From positions 1 to 36,001 of the forward strand of contig JAFQGY010000017.1 of assembly GCA_017415325.1 (NCBI GenBank): a stretch of 36,001 nucleotides of DNA. Reading direction: 5' to 3'. The notes beneath the pieces are model-generated. The model ran no database searches, was not told where the DNA came from, and saw nothing but the letters and a program-made list of their open reading frames with translations. This document shows, piece after piece, positions 8,959 through 16,801 of this stretch. The DNA is from Clostridia bacterium. Its GTDB lineage: Bacteria; Bacillota; Clostridia; Oscillospirales; CAG-272. Within the stretch, counting starts at the first letter, position 1, and each line of letters opens with the position of its first letter. A program made the translations under genes and the position numbers.

Positions 8959-10449
8959 TTACTCACCTGTATAAGCCTCCAGCAATTTCTGCAGTCCATT
9001 TTCCGACTTTTTCTGTATTCTGCTCCACCTTGAAGCATAAGTATTCGATTTACTCAGCAACACCTCACTGACAAGAACATTCATCGGAGAACCGAAGTCA
9101 CCGTTGAAAATATAAGCGAAATCGGATGTCGCACCCTGCTGAATCATATCAATAACCTTTCCAGAAGTAGAATCGCTTATATATTTTGTTTTCAGGGCAA
9201 TTTCATAATATGCGGGTGTTACGATTCTATAGCTTTCACTTGCAATTGCTTCCAGTATAGTGCAGGAAAAATCAACATCTTTACAGGAAGCAGGAACGAC
9301 AAACATGGTTCCGCAGTCATGAATCAGAGACAGATATCTTTCCTGCATTTCATCGTATTTGGGACACGGCAGAATTCCGTATTGGGATTCCATCTCACGC
9401 ATTTTTACAACATCCTGAAAAAATCCCGTCTTAAACAGCAACTGATCTTTAGTGAACATCACAATCAACTCGTTCAGACCGTTTTCCGAGGATTCCGCAT
9501 AATAAACATTCGGATTACTGTACATGGCAGCGATCTGTTCCATGATATTGATGTTTTTTTCATCTCCTGCACACAAAACTGGAATTCCCTCGGCATCACG
9601 TCTGGTAAACCGACCGCCGGCATCAATAAAGAGATGCCATGAGTGATTACCGGTGATGGATCCGCCTCCATACGTATCTTCGTTATCATATTCGCCATTG
9701 CCGTTAGTGTCTACATATACAGAACTCGCAAGCGTATACATACGTTCCAATGTCCACTTTTGTTCGAGAACCAATTGATATATACTGTCAACATCCACCC
9801 CCAAACCATCGGAATGATTGTTCAGCACTGACTTATTGAAATAGATACAACTCATATTGTCTGTCATACCAAGATTCGCAGCACCCGCAATACAGAACAG
9901 GGATTGATTTCCGATACGCATCTCATTGATATAATCCGTTGCCCACCAAGGCTGTTCAACTTCCAGGTATTGTGATTTTGCAAGGTTTGCCAGTGTTCCA
10001 TCCGTACTTAAGCCGGTCATAGTCGCCTGAAACGCATCCACAAAATCAAATGTGGAATCGCCCGAAGTGGTAAGATTTCGCACAAACGATGCTGTGCCCC
10101 CCCAGTCCGCACCGGAGTTGATCATGTTCAGCTTAACATTCAGACGCTCTTCAACATTATGATTACGTTCATAAACGGCATCCCCAACCACTTCGCCCGT
10201 CAATTCCGCCACAAGTTCTGCTGTACAGAACAAATCGTAATATGCAATGTTGACTTCTATTCCGTCATAGTCAAGATCTTTCGGCAGATTGTCCAGCCAC
10301 ATCGGTTCAGCAGGCTGTGTTTCAGTGCTGATCAATGCAGAATCCGCAGCAGTATCCTTTTCACTTTCAGTTTCAGTTTTCTGAGAACAAGAACTGCCGA
10401 ACATCAATATCGCCAGCAGAATACTCAATAATCTCTTCATATCTTTCAT
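8959..10449 (-). CDS. Extracellular solute-binding lipoprotein (sugar ABC transporter type)
   Basis: 496 residues. The N-terminus KDMKRLLSILLAILMFGSSC is a lipoprotein signal peptide with Cys at 21, so the mature protein is probably anchored outside the membrane. An acidic Ser/Thr-rich linker (about 22-47) precedes the binding domain. The domain resembles family-1 extracellular solute-binding proteins (IYFNKSVLNN, QKWTLERMYTLASSVY, MREMESQYGILPCPKYDE). Residues 247-258 (DTNGNGEYDNED) form an EF-hand-like calcium loop directly after the W-T-L-x-x-M helix; the second binding protein (18,208-19,698) has one in the same place. The ribosome site GGAGG lies 9 bases before the ATG. No permease or ATPase gene is adjacent; the IS element sits downstream. 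Likely ligand is a glycan fragment; identity unknown. Confidence 0.85.
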   Translation of the reverse strand: MKDMKRLLSILLAILMFGSSCSQKTETESEKDTAADSALISTETQPAEPMWLDNLPKDLDYDGIEVNIAYYDLFCTAELVAELTGEVVGDAVYERNHNVEERLNVKLNMINSGADWGGTASFVRNLTTSGDSTFDFVDAFQATMTGLSTDGTLANLAKSQYLEVEQPWWATDYINEMRIGNQSLFCIAGAANLGMTDNMSCIYFNKSVLNNHSDGLGVDVDSIYQLVLEQKWTLERMYTLASSVYVDTNGNGEYDNEDTYGGGSITGNHSWHLFIDAGGRFTRRDAEGIPVLCAGDEKNINIMEQIAAMYSNPNVYYAESSENGLNELIVMFTKDQLLFKTGFFQDVVKMREMESQYGILPCPKYDEMQERYLSLIHDCGTMFVVPASCKDVDFSCTILEAIASESYRIVTPAYYEIALKTKYISDSTSGKVIDMIQQGATSDFAYIFNGDFGSPMNVLVSEVLLSKSNTYASRWSRIQKKSENGLQKLLEAYTGE

Positions 10450-10664
10450 AACCCTGTTCCTCCATATATACTATTTTTGTATTACACCTTGACTGAAGAT
10501 TCCGGTTTGATGGGCAGCTTTGATTTTGAATTCCGAAACTGCTTCTTTCGTTATCGGTGTTTACAGTACCGCATTCACGGTTTCCTCCAGCGTGATCTGG
10601 GACCAGCACCACAGTCTTGTCGGATCTCCCATGGAAAGTCGGAATGAACAAAACCTCTGTGCAG
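10450..10664 (-). other. Gap with a possible decayed coding tail
   Basis: 215 bases between two genes of the same strand. On the minus strand, about 10,561-10,660 reads like the tail of a protein (FRLSMGDPTRLWCWSQ, then ITLEETVNAVL and a TAA stop). It has no start of its own and overlaps the stop of the gene before it. I do not recognise a family. A remnant is likelier than a gene. Confidence 0.25.
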
Positions 10665-12761
10665 TCACTCCACTCTTACTGTTTCACCAGGTTCCACGCA
10701 GATGCGAATAAATCTATCCTGCCAAATCAATCCCAGCGGACGCTTTCTGTCCTCACCCGTTTCGATCATCACTTTAACGGTTGCCGGGATAGATGTGGGA
10801 TTTTCGATTATTACTTTTCCATCCTCCAACCATGCGTTGACATGATCCGAAACGCAGATAAGTTCTTTATCTGCATCCACATAAACGCCTGGCGTTTCAA
10901 GCCATGTCAGTGCCAGTGCGGCCGTCGGCCAGACGCTGTTTCCGGTGATGGCGTCCCCAACGCAATGAGCACCTTCCCAGTCGGACAGGTTCACGCGCTC
11001 GCATATTTCACTGGGTCTCAGCGGGGGACCCTGCATAGTAAACATTGGGCGTTCAGGGTACGAGGCCGTCTGCGGAATGAAGTGCCCAATACGGTTCATG
11101 AGTTCAAGGTAGAGTGGGTCACCCGTTGCCCGATATAATTTCAAAAGCGCACCACCGCCCGCTGTACACATGCCGGGGCCCGCATGCTTGTTCTGTACAC
11201 TTGCCCAGACACTGCCTGCACTGTGGATTCCCATTTTTGTAAATCTGCTTTCGGGTGGGAAGTCATAATCGTAACCTACAACCCAGCTCGACAGCATATG
11301 GGCAGCCTCACGTGCGCATTCCAGCCATCTCTCCGAGCCGTCAGCTTCCCACAGAGCAGTAAAACCTTCCACCAATCCAGCGCAGCTTTCGCTGTCCGGA
11401 GCGGCGAGAATCTCTCCGGGGCCTCCGGTGGAATAACCGACGCGGAGAGAAGTTTCCTCAAAATACGCACCAATCTGCTGTGCTGTTTCAAGGAAGCGTT
11501 TGTCTCCCGTGATTTTAGCAGCTGCGCAAAGCGACGCTGGTGTGATCGCTCCGGCCGTGGAACCGCCGACAAGGATCTCTCCCGTCTCGGCATTGACAAA
11601 CTGACCGATCTGACCGTATTTTTCCCACACGCCTTTGAGCGCCTGTGCCGCCATGATTGCGCTCTGCAGAATATCCTCAGGTACTTCCATGCCGAGACAG
11701 CGCATTGCCTCAATATGTCGGAATACGAAATAAGTCAAATCAGCATGTTTCCGCACCATGAGCATATTGTACTTTCCTTCGTAATTCGAGAAGCAGTCGT
11801 GATAAACCTTACCATTTCCGACAATGCCGTAATACCAGCCGGCCTTGCTCTGCCATCGTGCGATAAAGTGAAGTGACTGTACGACACGTTCGCGCGTCAA
11901 TTCATCGCCCTCACACAGCAGCGGCAGCGAAATCATTCCACCGCCGACCCATCCGGCCTGCCACTGGGCGAACGGTATGTCTCCTCTGCTGCCAATCGGC
12001 TGCATAGCATAGTATCCCTCTTTTTCATTGAAATGCGTCTCATTGTGTTCCGCTTCGGCCAATTTAAAGAAGTGAGAGAACGGGAGGTTGGCATGAGCAC
12101 CGGCAGAATAAAGTAATGAACGCTTTTCGAAAAATGCTCGGAAGAGCGCAGGGATGTCCTCACACTCAAAGGTAAAGACATGGTGCGTGATAATTGTTTC
12201 ATCTCCCTTAGTTACATTGAGCGGTGTATCGGCTGAGGGCACCTCCCTTTGAGATGGATAGCCGTTGAACCAACGGTATACCAAACGACGTTTTGCGGGG
12301 GCACGAAGACGGATCAACAACTCGTCTCCCGTTTGTTCCAACGTGACACCGTGATTGAGCCCATGCTGCCCTTGCTCGAAGAACAGCATGAATGCTTGCT
12401 TTTTCGATTTGCGTAAGACGCATACGCAAGGCAGAGCCATGTCGCCCGTGGTAACATCCATGAACGAGTCGCCTTCCGGTGCGAGGGCAGGTACACACGT
12501 CATACGCACCGGAACGTCAACGCCCATCTCTTCCTCGGTATACATGGGCGGATAGTTTCTCATAACGGTTTGGAAGCGGTTTCCATTGTAGGCACAGCCG
12601 GGAATCATAATGTAGGAGTCCTCGATCGGGGCATCAAGACGGAAATCAACCCAGTATGCTGCGTCAGAGGAGTCGCTTAGTGCTGTAAAGCGGGTCTCAG
12701 CATCGTTGAGCATCACGTATGTCTGATCCGGGGTATACCCATAGTTTTTATTGATATGCAT
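10665..12761 (-). CDS. Putative six-hairpin ((alpha/alpha)6 barrel) glycosidase-like protein
   Basis: 698 residues. Residues 1-205 look like a beta-sandwich, about 205-640 are a run of paired helices, and the last 50 form a short beta domain (AWLEDGKVIIENPTS, VEPGETVRVE). Helical-hairpin repeats are visible: LCAAAKITGDKRFLETAQQI (411-430), then LVEGFTALWEADGSERWLEC (463-482), then ALLKLYRATGDPLYLELM. This 'a-x-x-TGD-x-x-Y/F-L-x-x-A' pattern is typical of six-hairpin glycosidases. Acidic residues D456 and E458 (APDSESCAGL) sit where such enzymes often carry catalytic acids. I cannot place it in a numbered GH family. No signal peptide. A strong ribosome site (CAGGAGG) lies 8 bases before the ATG. 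Between the URO-D remnant and a sugar-binding protein gene. Confidence 0.6.
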   Translation of the reverse strand: MHINKNYGYTPDQTYVMLNDAETRFTALSDSSDAAYWVDFRLDAPIEDSYIMIPGCAYNGNRFQTVMRNYPPMYTEEEMGVDVPVRMTCVPALAPEGDSFMDVTTGDMALPCVCVLRKSKKQAFMLFFEQGQHGLNHGVTLEQTGDELLIRLRAPAKRRLVYRWFNGYPSQREVPSADTPLNVTKGDETIITHHVFTFECEDIPALFRAFFEKRSLLYSAGAHANLPFSHFFKLAEAEHNETHFNEKEGYYAMQPIGSRGDIPFAQWQAGWVGGGMISLPLLCEGDELTRERVVQSLHFIARWQSKAGWYYGIVGNGKVYHDCFSNYEGKYNMLMVRKHADLTYFVFRHIEAMRCLGMEVPEDILQSAIMAAQALKGVWEKYGQIGQFVNAETGEILVGGSTAGAITPASLCAAAKITGDKRFLETAQQIGAYFEETSLRVGYSTGGPGEILAAPDSESCAGLVEGFTALWEADGSERWLECAREAAHMLSSWVVGYDYDFPPESRFTKMGIHSAGSVWASVQNKHAGPGMCTAGGGALLKLYRATGDPLYLELMNRIGHFIPQTASYPERPMFTMQGPPLRPSEICERVNLSDWEGAHCVGDAITGNSVWPTAALALTWLETPGVYVDADKELICVSDHVNAWLEDGKVIIENPTSIPATVKVMIETGEDRKRPLGLIWQDRFIRICVEPGETVRVE

Positions 12762-12797
12762 ACTAATTACCTCCTGAAAATAAGTTTATCGGTAGAG

Positions 12798-13174
12798 CTA
12801 TTTGTCAAGCTGTTCAAGAACGTTTTCCATGGCTGTGTAATGAGTCATGGGTATATTATACTGTAGCTGCCGTAACCGATGGTCTTGGGTAGATAGTCCG
12901 GTGTTTCTTCCGCAAAATAGTCTGCCGGAACATCGTGCCATCCTCACCAGGTACACCCGACAGTCAGCACATGATTTCCCATGCCGTAGTACATGGCGTG
13001 ATGTTTGGAAATTTTCCCTGTCTCACAGAGCGCACGCAGGTTTTCATCTGTGTATTGGTCATACAGTCTCTGGGAATACAACTGCAGTCCATCTTCTGCC
13101 AGATGGATACAACTGGGGACGGCACCTGTGTTTTTGTGAGCAATGGCTGCTTTTACTCATTCATATCTTGTCAT
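12798..13174 (-). pseudogene. URO-D-family protein remnant with two TGA stops and an internal deletion
   Basis: From the ATG at 13174 the frame reads MTRYE, TGA (13,157-13,159), VKAAIAHKNTGAVPSCIHLA, then a conserved-looking stretch ending HHAMYYGMGNHVLTVGCTW, TGA (12,944-12,946), and GWHDVPADYFAEETPDYLPK to about 12,860. 'MT-x-x-E-R-V-x-x-A-I-x-H-K' and the Pro after it mark the N-terminus of uroporphyrinogen-decarboxylase-like (MtaA/CmuA-type) proteins; compare MTSRERILTAISHKEPDRVP in the intact gene at 18,043. After a break, a short tail (YTAMENVLEQLDK, then TAG at 12,798-12,800) remains, which suggests deletion of the middle about 250 residues. This accounts for most of the 440-base gap between the GH51 fusion and the gene at 12,761. 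Confidence 0.65.
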
Positions 13175-13201
13175 AAGTAAGTTGTCTCTAATATAGTATT
13201 T

Positions 13202-15334
13202 TCACAAGTTCTCCTGCAGAATTTCCATGTGTATGGATGCAATACTGTGCGGCGGCAGGGTCACTTCTGCATAATTATCCTGCCAGAAAACCGGCAATTC
13301 ATGGATTTCAAATTCTGTATTGGGAACAATGTCTTCTGAAGAATAGAGCACACTTGAAATTGGTTTTCCGCAGTTCTCAAGTCTGAACTTTTTGGACTTA
13401 TCATAAGATCGGTTCAGCAAAGTGCAGGTAATAATCGAATGCTTTCGGGTGGCAACAATGTCCTCTTCCATGGCACAGATCATCCCGTTTATATGTTCTT
13501 TCATCAGCGATATAGCCTGACCGGTAGGAGACAGCACGGCACGATCCGGATATACCTGCAGTGCCCCTTCATTGACAGATTCAAAGTGACACGCCATGAT
13601 GATGCCAAGAGCATCCGCATTCCGGAACAGCATATTCAGCATAGATGCAGTAAAGATCCCTTCACATACACTGCCCCGCCGGAACCAGGCATGATACGCA
13701 TTCCATTCATCGAATGAAATCTTGATTCTGTCATCAGCCAGCTGTTCTCTTGTAGAGCTGACAATCCGCAGAAAATCCTTTTCCACACTGCTGACAACCT
13801 GATTATAGTGTTCTTTCCGTTTGGCGGGATCTGCGAAATCGGGAAACAGGACATAATTATGGAGGGAAATCACAGACGACACATCCGAAAGAGGTTTGGC
13901 TGCATACTTTACCCAGTTCATATCCGGATAATATCCTGACGAGAGAAGAATCAGATTCGGCGAAACATTCAGCATATGGACAGCGTGTTCATGAACCACC
14001 TTGGAATACTCTTCCGGCACATTTGGTCCTTCCATATGTCCATGACCGGCTTCATTCCCAAGCCCCCAGAACTGAACATTGTAAGGTTCTTTGTATCCCC
14101 GTTCCATTCTGATCCTGCCATATTCCGTTGTTTCGTCACCATTGCAGTATTCCACCCACTGTGCGTTTTCCACCGGCGTATTCCATGCAGGATTGATAGT
14201 GATATAAGGTTCTGCACCAATCTCACGGCATAAAGCGATAAAATCATCTGTATTGAATTCATGGAAATCGTAACCGCTTGTATGAGGCTGCGTATGGAGC
14301 CATAAGGATGACTGATAGGGGGCACGCATATTTCTGGGAAGAAGTCCGTCTTTCCAGTTATAGTCTCCCGCAAAATTACCTCCGGGCCACCGCAGAAGTG
14401 TAATACCCAGTTCCTTGATTTTTTCAATCACATCCCGCCGCATTCCCCGGAAATGGCCGGTCGGCATTAAGGAAACCGCGCCAATGGTAAGCGTACCGGC
14501 ACAGTCAAAAGTGATCTCAAGAGAACCATCGGCATCCTCATTGGGAATGTGAAGCATGATTTCATATTCCCGGTATTCCCCCGGCTGGACAGAGATATTT
14601 TTGCTGTCATATACAGTTCTGTCTGCCCCCAGCAGTGTAACCGTAACAGTCATTTCTTCAAATGCCTTTGCAGCAAAGACAAATTCATAATCCGTATCCT
14701 TGCGGAAATACAGTTCCTTCTGACCGATACCGCTTCTTCCCGGCTTGAAATTTGTGATATTCTGTGCATTACATTCATTACGGCGCGGCATACGATGGTC
14801 TTTATGGTGTTTTGTATAGGATGGATTTCCATTGTATCCCATATTTACAAAAGAAAAATACGCACTTGTGCCGACAGGATACCAATCATGCGCACACCCA
14901 AAACGGTCAGGTTCACTTATAAATTTTCGATTTTTTAATATTTCGGCAGATAAGCCGCCAAAGATACAGCCGCGTGTATGCTCCAGATTATCACCAAACA
15001 GAAGCGGCGAGATAGAACGATTGAGAATATTTCCAAAGGTGACTGTAACATCCTTGTGATATTCCTCTGTGGGAGTCGATGCTGCCGTAGTCTCTGTCGG
15101 TCTGTAGCTGGACTGCGTTGTTTCTAACCTTATACCGTTGACGATTTCCGCAATACTGCAGTGAAACAAATGTGCCATATTTTTCAGATTATCAATATCC
15201 GGACAGGAAAGCCCCCTCTCCCATTTGGAGATTGCACGATCTGTAACTGCAAGATATTCCCCTAACGCCTGTTGTGTCATATTGAGATTTTTACGGGCAT
15301 TTTTTATGAATATGCCGCACCTTTCCATGTTCAT
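13202..15334 (-). CDS. XRE helix-turn-helix fused to GH51 alpha-L-arabinofuranosidase
   Basis: 710 residues from ATG 15334. Residues about 9-67 are a Cro/C1-type HTH: KNARKNLNMTQQALGEYLAV and TDRAISKWERGLSCPDIDNL, the second ending in the usual 'S-KWERG-x-S-x-PD'. A Thr/Ser-rich linker follows (about 68-95). From about 96 to the end is GH51: SPLLFGDNLEHTRGCIFGGL, LLRWPGGNFAGDYNWKDG, acid/base Glu in FWGLGNEAG (E428), nucleophile in ISFDEWNAYH (E543), and a C-terminal beta-sandwich (VTLPPHSIASIHM). Both catalytic Glu are kept, so arabinofuranosidase activity is likely. No signal peptide: cytoplasmic. The start is set by GGAG 8 bases upstream and by a promoter whose -35 box lies at 15,449-15,454; a longer frame starting there would begin inside the promoter. 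The HTH is in frame without interruption and close to the start. A DNA-binding enzyme or enzyme-derived sugar sensor is inferred. Confidence 0.85.
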   Translation of the reverse strand: MNMERCGIFIKNARKNLNMTQQALGEYLAVTDRAISKWERGLSCPDIDNLKNMAHLFHCSIAEIVNGIRLETTQSSYRPTETTAASTPTEEYHKDVTVTFGNILNRSISPLLFGDNLEHTRGCIFGGLSAEILKNRKFISEPDRFGCAHDWYPVGTSAYFSFVNMGYNGNPSYTKHHKDHRMPRRNECNAQNITNFKPGRSGIGQKELYFRKDTDYEFVFAAKAFEEMTVTVTLLGADRTVYDSKNISVQPGEYREYEIMLHIPNEDADGSLEITFDCAGTLTIGAVSLMPTGHFRGMRRDVIEKIKELGITLLRWPGGNFAGDYNWKDGLLPRNMRAPYQSSLWLHTQPHTSGYDFHEFNTDDFIALCREIGAEPYITINPAWNTPVENAQWVEYCNGDETTEYGRIRMERGYKEPYNVQFWGLGNEAGHGHMEGPNVPEEYSKVVHEHAVHMLNVSPNLILLSSGYYPDMNWVKYAAKPLSDVSSVISLHNYVLFPDFADPAKRKEHYNQVVSSVEKDFLRIVSSTREQLADDRIKISFDEWNAYHAWFRRGSVCEGIFTASMLNMLFRNADALGIIMACHFESVNEGALQVYPDRAVLSPTGQAISLMKEHINGMICAMEEDIVATRKHSIITCTLLNRSYDKSKKFRLENCGKPISSVLYSSEDIVPNTEFEIHELPVFWQDNYAEVTLPPHSIASIHMEILQENL

Positions 15335-15342
15335 AACCTGTT

Positions 15343-15346
15343 CTCC
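15343..15346 (-). promoter_or_regulatory. Ribosome binding site fixing the start of the HTH-GH51 gene
   Basis: GGAG lies 8 bases before ATG 15334 (GGAGAACAGGTT-ATG). No comparable site precedes other in-frame starts further upstream. Confidence 0.7.
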
Positions 15347-15425
15347 TGTTTGTGTTGTTGTTCTCTGTTTTTTTGAATATGATATTAAAATAAAAACCGA
15401 GTTGCCCTGCTGAATATACCGTAAT

Positions 15426-15454
15426 TTTGTAAGATCATCTTGAGAATCTGTCAA
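15426..15454 (-). promoter_or_regulatory. Sigma-A-type promoter of the HTH-GH51 gene
   Basis: Minus strand: perfect -35 TTGACA (15,454-15,449), 17-base spacer, -10 TACAAA (15,431-15,426; 4 of 6 consensus). Transcription would start near 15,420, giving a leader of about 85 bases. Confidence 0.5.
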
Positions 15455-15496
15455 TGTTATGATTTACATAATACAATAGTATCATAAAATCCGCAT

Positions 15497-15522
15497 CATG
15501 TATACAAACTGCTGGTCGAGTT
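15497..15522 (+). repeat. 26-bp imperfect direct repeat, copy 1
   Basis: Begins CATGTATACAAACTGC and ends TGGTCGAGTT. It matches 27,091-27,116 at all but three of 26 positions. Weaker similarity extends on the low-coordinate side for about 40 more bases (shared ATACTA and TCATA blocks, seen on the minus strand); on the other side it stops sharply after GGTCGAGTT. The core TGTATACA is a palindrome. This copy lies about 43 bases upstream of the HTH-GH51 -35 box. Confidence 0.7.
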
Positions 15523-15561
15523 ACACAATATTGACTGAAAGAGTACTGGTTCTCCTCAATA

Positions 15562-16083
15562 TCAGATATGCAGCCCCAACAGCGGACAGATACAATTCAG
15601 AACAGCATCACCGATTCGCGTTGTTCCTTTAGGCGTATAAAAATGGGTTGCATCGGAATAGTATTCTGCAGGGACATTTTCCATTATGCTGTACAGATCG
15701 TTAATGACCACATCGGTGTCAGCAAATACTTCTATGGCAATATCCAGTTTTAACAGAATATTCCCCCAGTGTTCCACAGCCGTTTTCTCGTTCAGTATGT
15801 CCGCATAACCGACAAGTGTACCGTACAGATACCGCAACAGAGCAAGGTCAAAGTTAGAATTGGGCTTCAGATATGCTTCTCTGTGGTTATCGTGGATTTC
15901 CGGCGAGGAGGACAAAGGGAGATACAGCTTTCCGTTTTCTTCCTCCAGCAGACCTGCAATGGCTTTTCCGATTTCTGTGAAGAACGGATACGCACGGTTC
16001 TGCAGAAAATCCATATCACCGGTATAGAGATAGTATTCATCTATGTTCTACAGCAGATATAACGTGTATCTTACAAGGGGCAG
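15562..16083 (-). pseudogene. Chimeric remnant: GH95 core fragment joined to SGNH-esterase C-terminus
   Basis: A frame of 150 codons is open from ATG 16014 to 15562. Its first about 90 residues match the middle of a GH95/six-hairpin enzyme: upstream NIDEYYLYTGDMDFLQNRAY, then GKLYLPLSSSPEIHDNHREA, then FDLALLRYLYGTLVGYADIL. Compare EYYLYTDDETLLREEILPF and LYPSVSPENTPLN in the intact GH95 at 22,542-24,788. The last about 55 residues (VINDLYSIMENVPAEYYSDA, THFYTPKGTTRIGDAVLN) are the C-terminal end of an SGNH hydrolase, with the catalytic Asp/His in SDATHFYTPKG. GH95-like coding continues upstream of the ATG past a TAG at 16,048-16,050. This is best explained as an in-frame deletion that joined two genes. 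The nucleophile Ser of the esterase and the GH95 acid are both missing, so activity is unlikely. Confidence 0.7.
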
Positions 16084-16126
16084 TTTCTTTTTGTCAGAAC
16101 TGCATGATCGGTGGATCCGCTATTTT

Positions 16127-16741
16127 TCATAAATGATCCAGAACATATCTCGACAGGATTTCTGCCTGCATAATGATTGCTTCTGGACTGAAATGGTATG
16201 TATCTGCCCAATAGGTGTCTCGATCCAGAACATCCATGGCGGAGAAAAGGTCTATCACATCCAAATCTTGCTCCTTCGCCAGACGGATGACTGTTTCGTT
16301 GAGAGAAGCACAGATAGCGGTCATAGCGGCATCCTTTAGTGGGGTACTCAGGGTCAGACAAAGTTTTGCTTCTGGCAGTTTAGCACGGATAAAGGATATG
16401 GCAGAGGCATATGCTGCATCCCATTCCGTTCTGTCGGAGACAAGACTGTGCAGACCATTGTTGAAGCTGATTATATCATAATGGTACCCATCCAGAATAA
16501 GCTCCAGTTCCCGGAAATAATCCGGATCGGTAACACATTTGGAGGAAGCCCAGTAGGACACATTTACCTTACCTTCAAGCTGTGCAATTACATAATCCTT
16601 ATAAGCCTGACAGATGGAGTCTCCGATGAGCAGTACTCGCGGTGTGGTCAGATCTGTGGAATGAAAAGTATATGTTATACTCCACTCTGTACGTTCTCTG
16701 AGGCGGCTGGTGGTTTTGGGTGCGTAATCCTTCCAGTTCAT
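16127..16741 (-). CDS. SGNH/GDSL hydrolase, probable carbohydrate esterase
   Basis: 204 residues. Block I is VLLIGDSICQAY (nucleophile S42), block III is SFNNGLHSL (N94/N95, oxyanion region), and block V is WADTYHFSPEAI (D180 and H183 of the triad). The length (about 200) is normal for single-domain cytoplasmic SGNH esterases. No signal peptide, so it probably removes acetyl or other ester groups from imported oligosaccharides. The ribosome site is AAAAGG about 11 bases before the ATG. It follows the URO-D-like gene by 60 bases and is the last intact gene of the operon starting at 25.8 kb; the GH95/esterase chimera lies next. Esterase fold is safe; the acyl group removed is inferred. Confidence 0.85.
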   Translation of the reverse strand: MNWKDYAPKTTSRLRERTEWSITYTFHSTDLTTPRVLLIGDSICQAYKDYVIAQLEGKVNVSYWASSKCVTDPDYFRELELILDGYHYDIISFNNGLHSLVSDRTEWDAAYASAISFIRAKLPEAKLCLTLSTPLKDAAMTAICASLNETVIRLAKEQDLDVIDLFSAMDVLDRDTYWADTYHFSPEAIIMQAEILSRYVLDHL

Positions 16742-16801
16742 AATTCTGTTTTCCTTTTATATTGTTATTGTTGCAAAAAAAGCACGTTGCGTATGTGTTG
16801 T

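Noticed and set aside
12944..13159. TGA read as an amino acid in the URO-D-like gene
   Set aside because: Many intact genes in the window end with TGA, and this copy also lacks most of its length.
15335..15454. 40 extra N-terminal codons on the HTH-GH51 protein
   Set aside because: The first codon (TTG) is the -35 box TTGACA itself, and no ribosome site precedes it.
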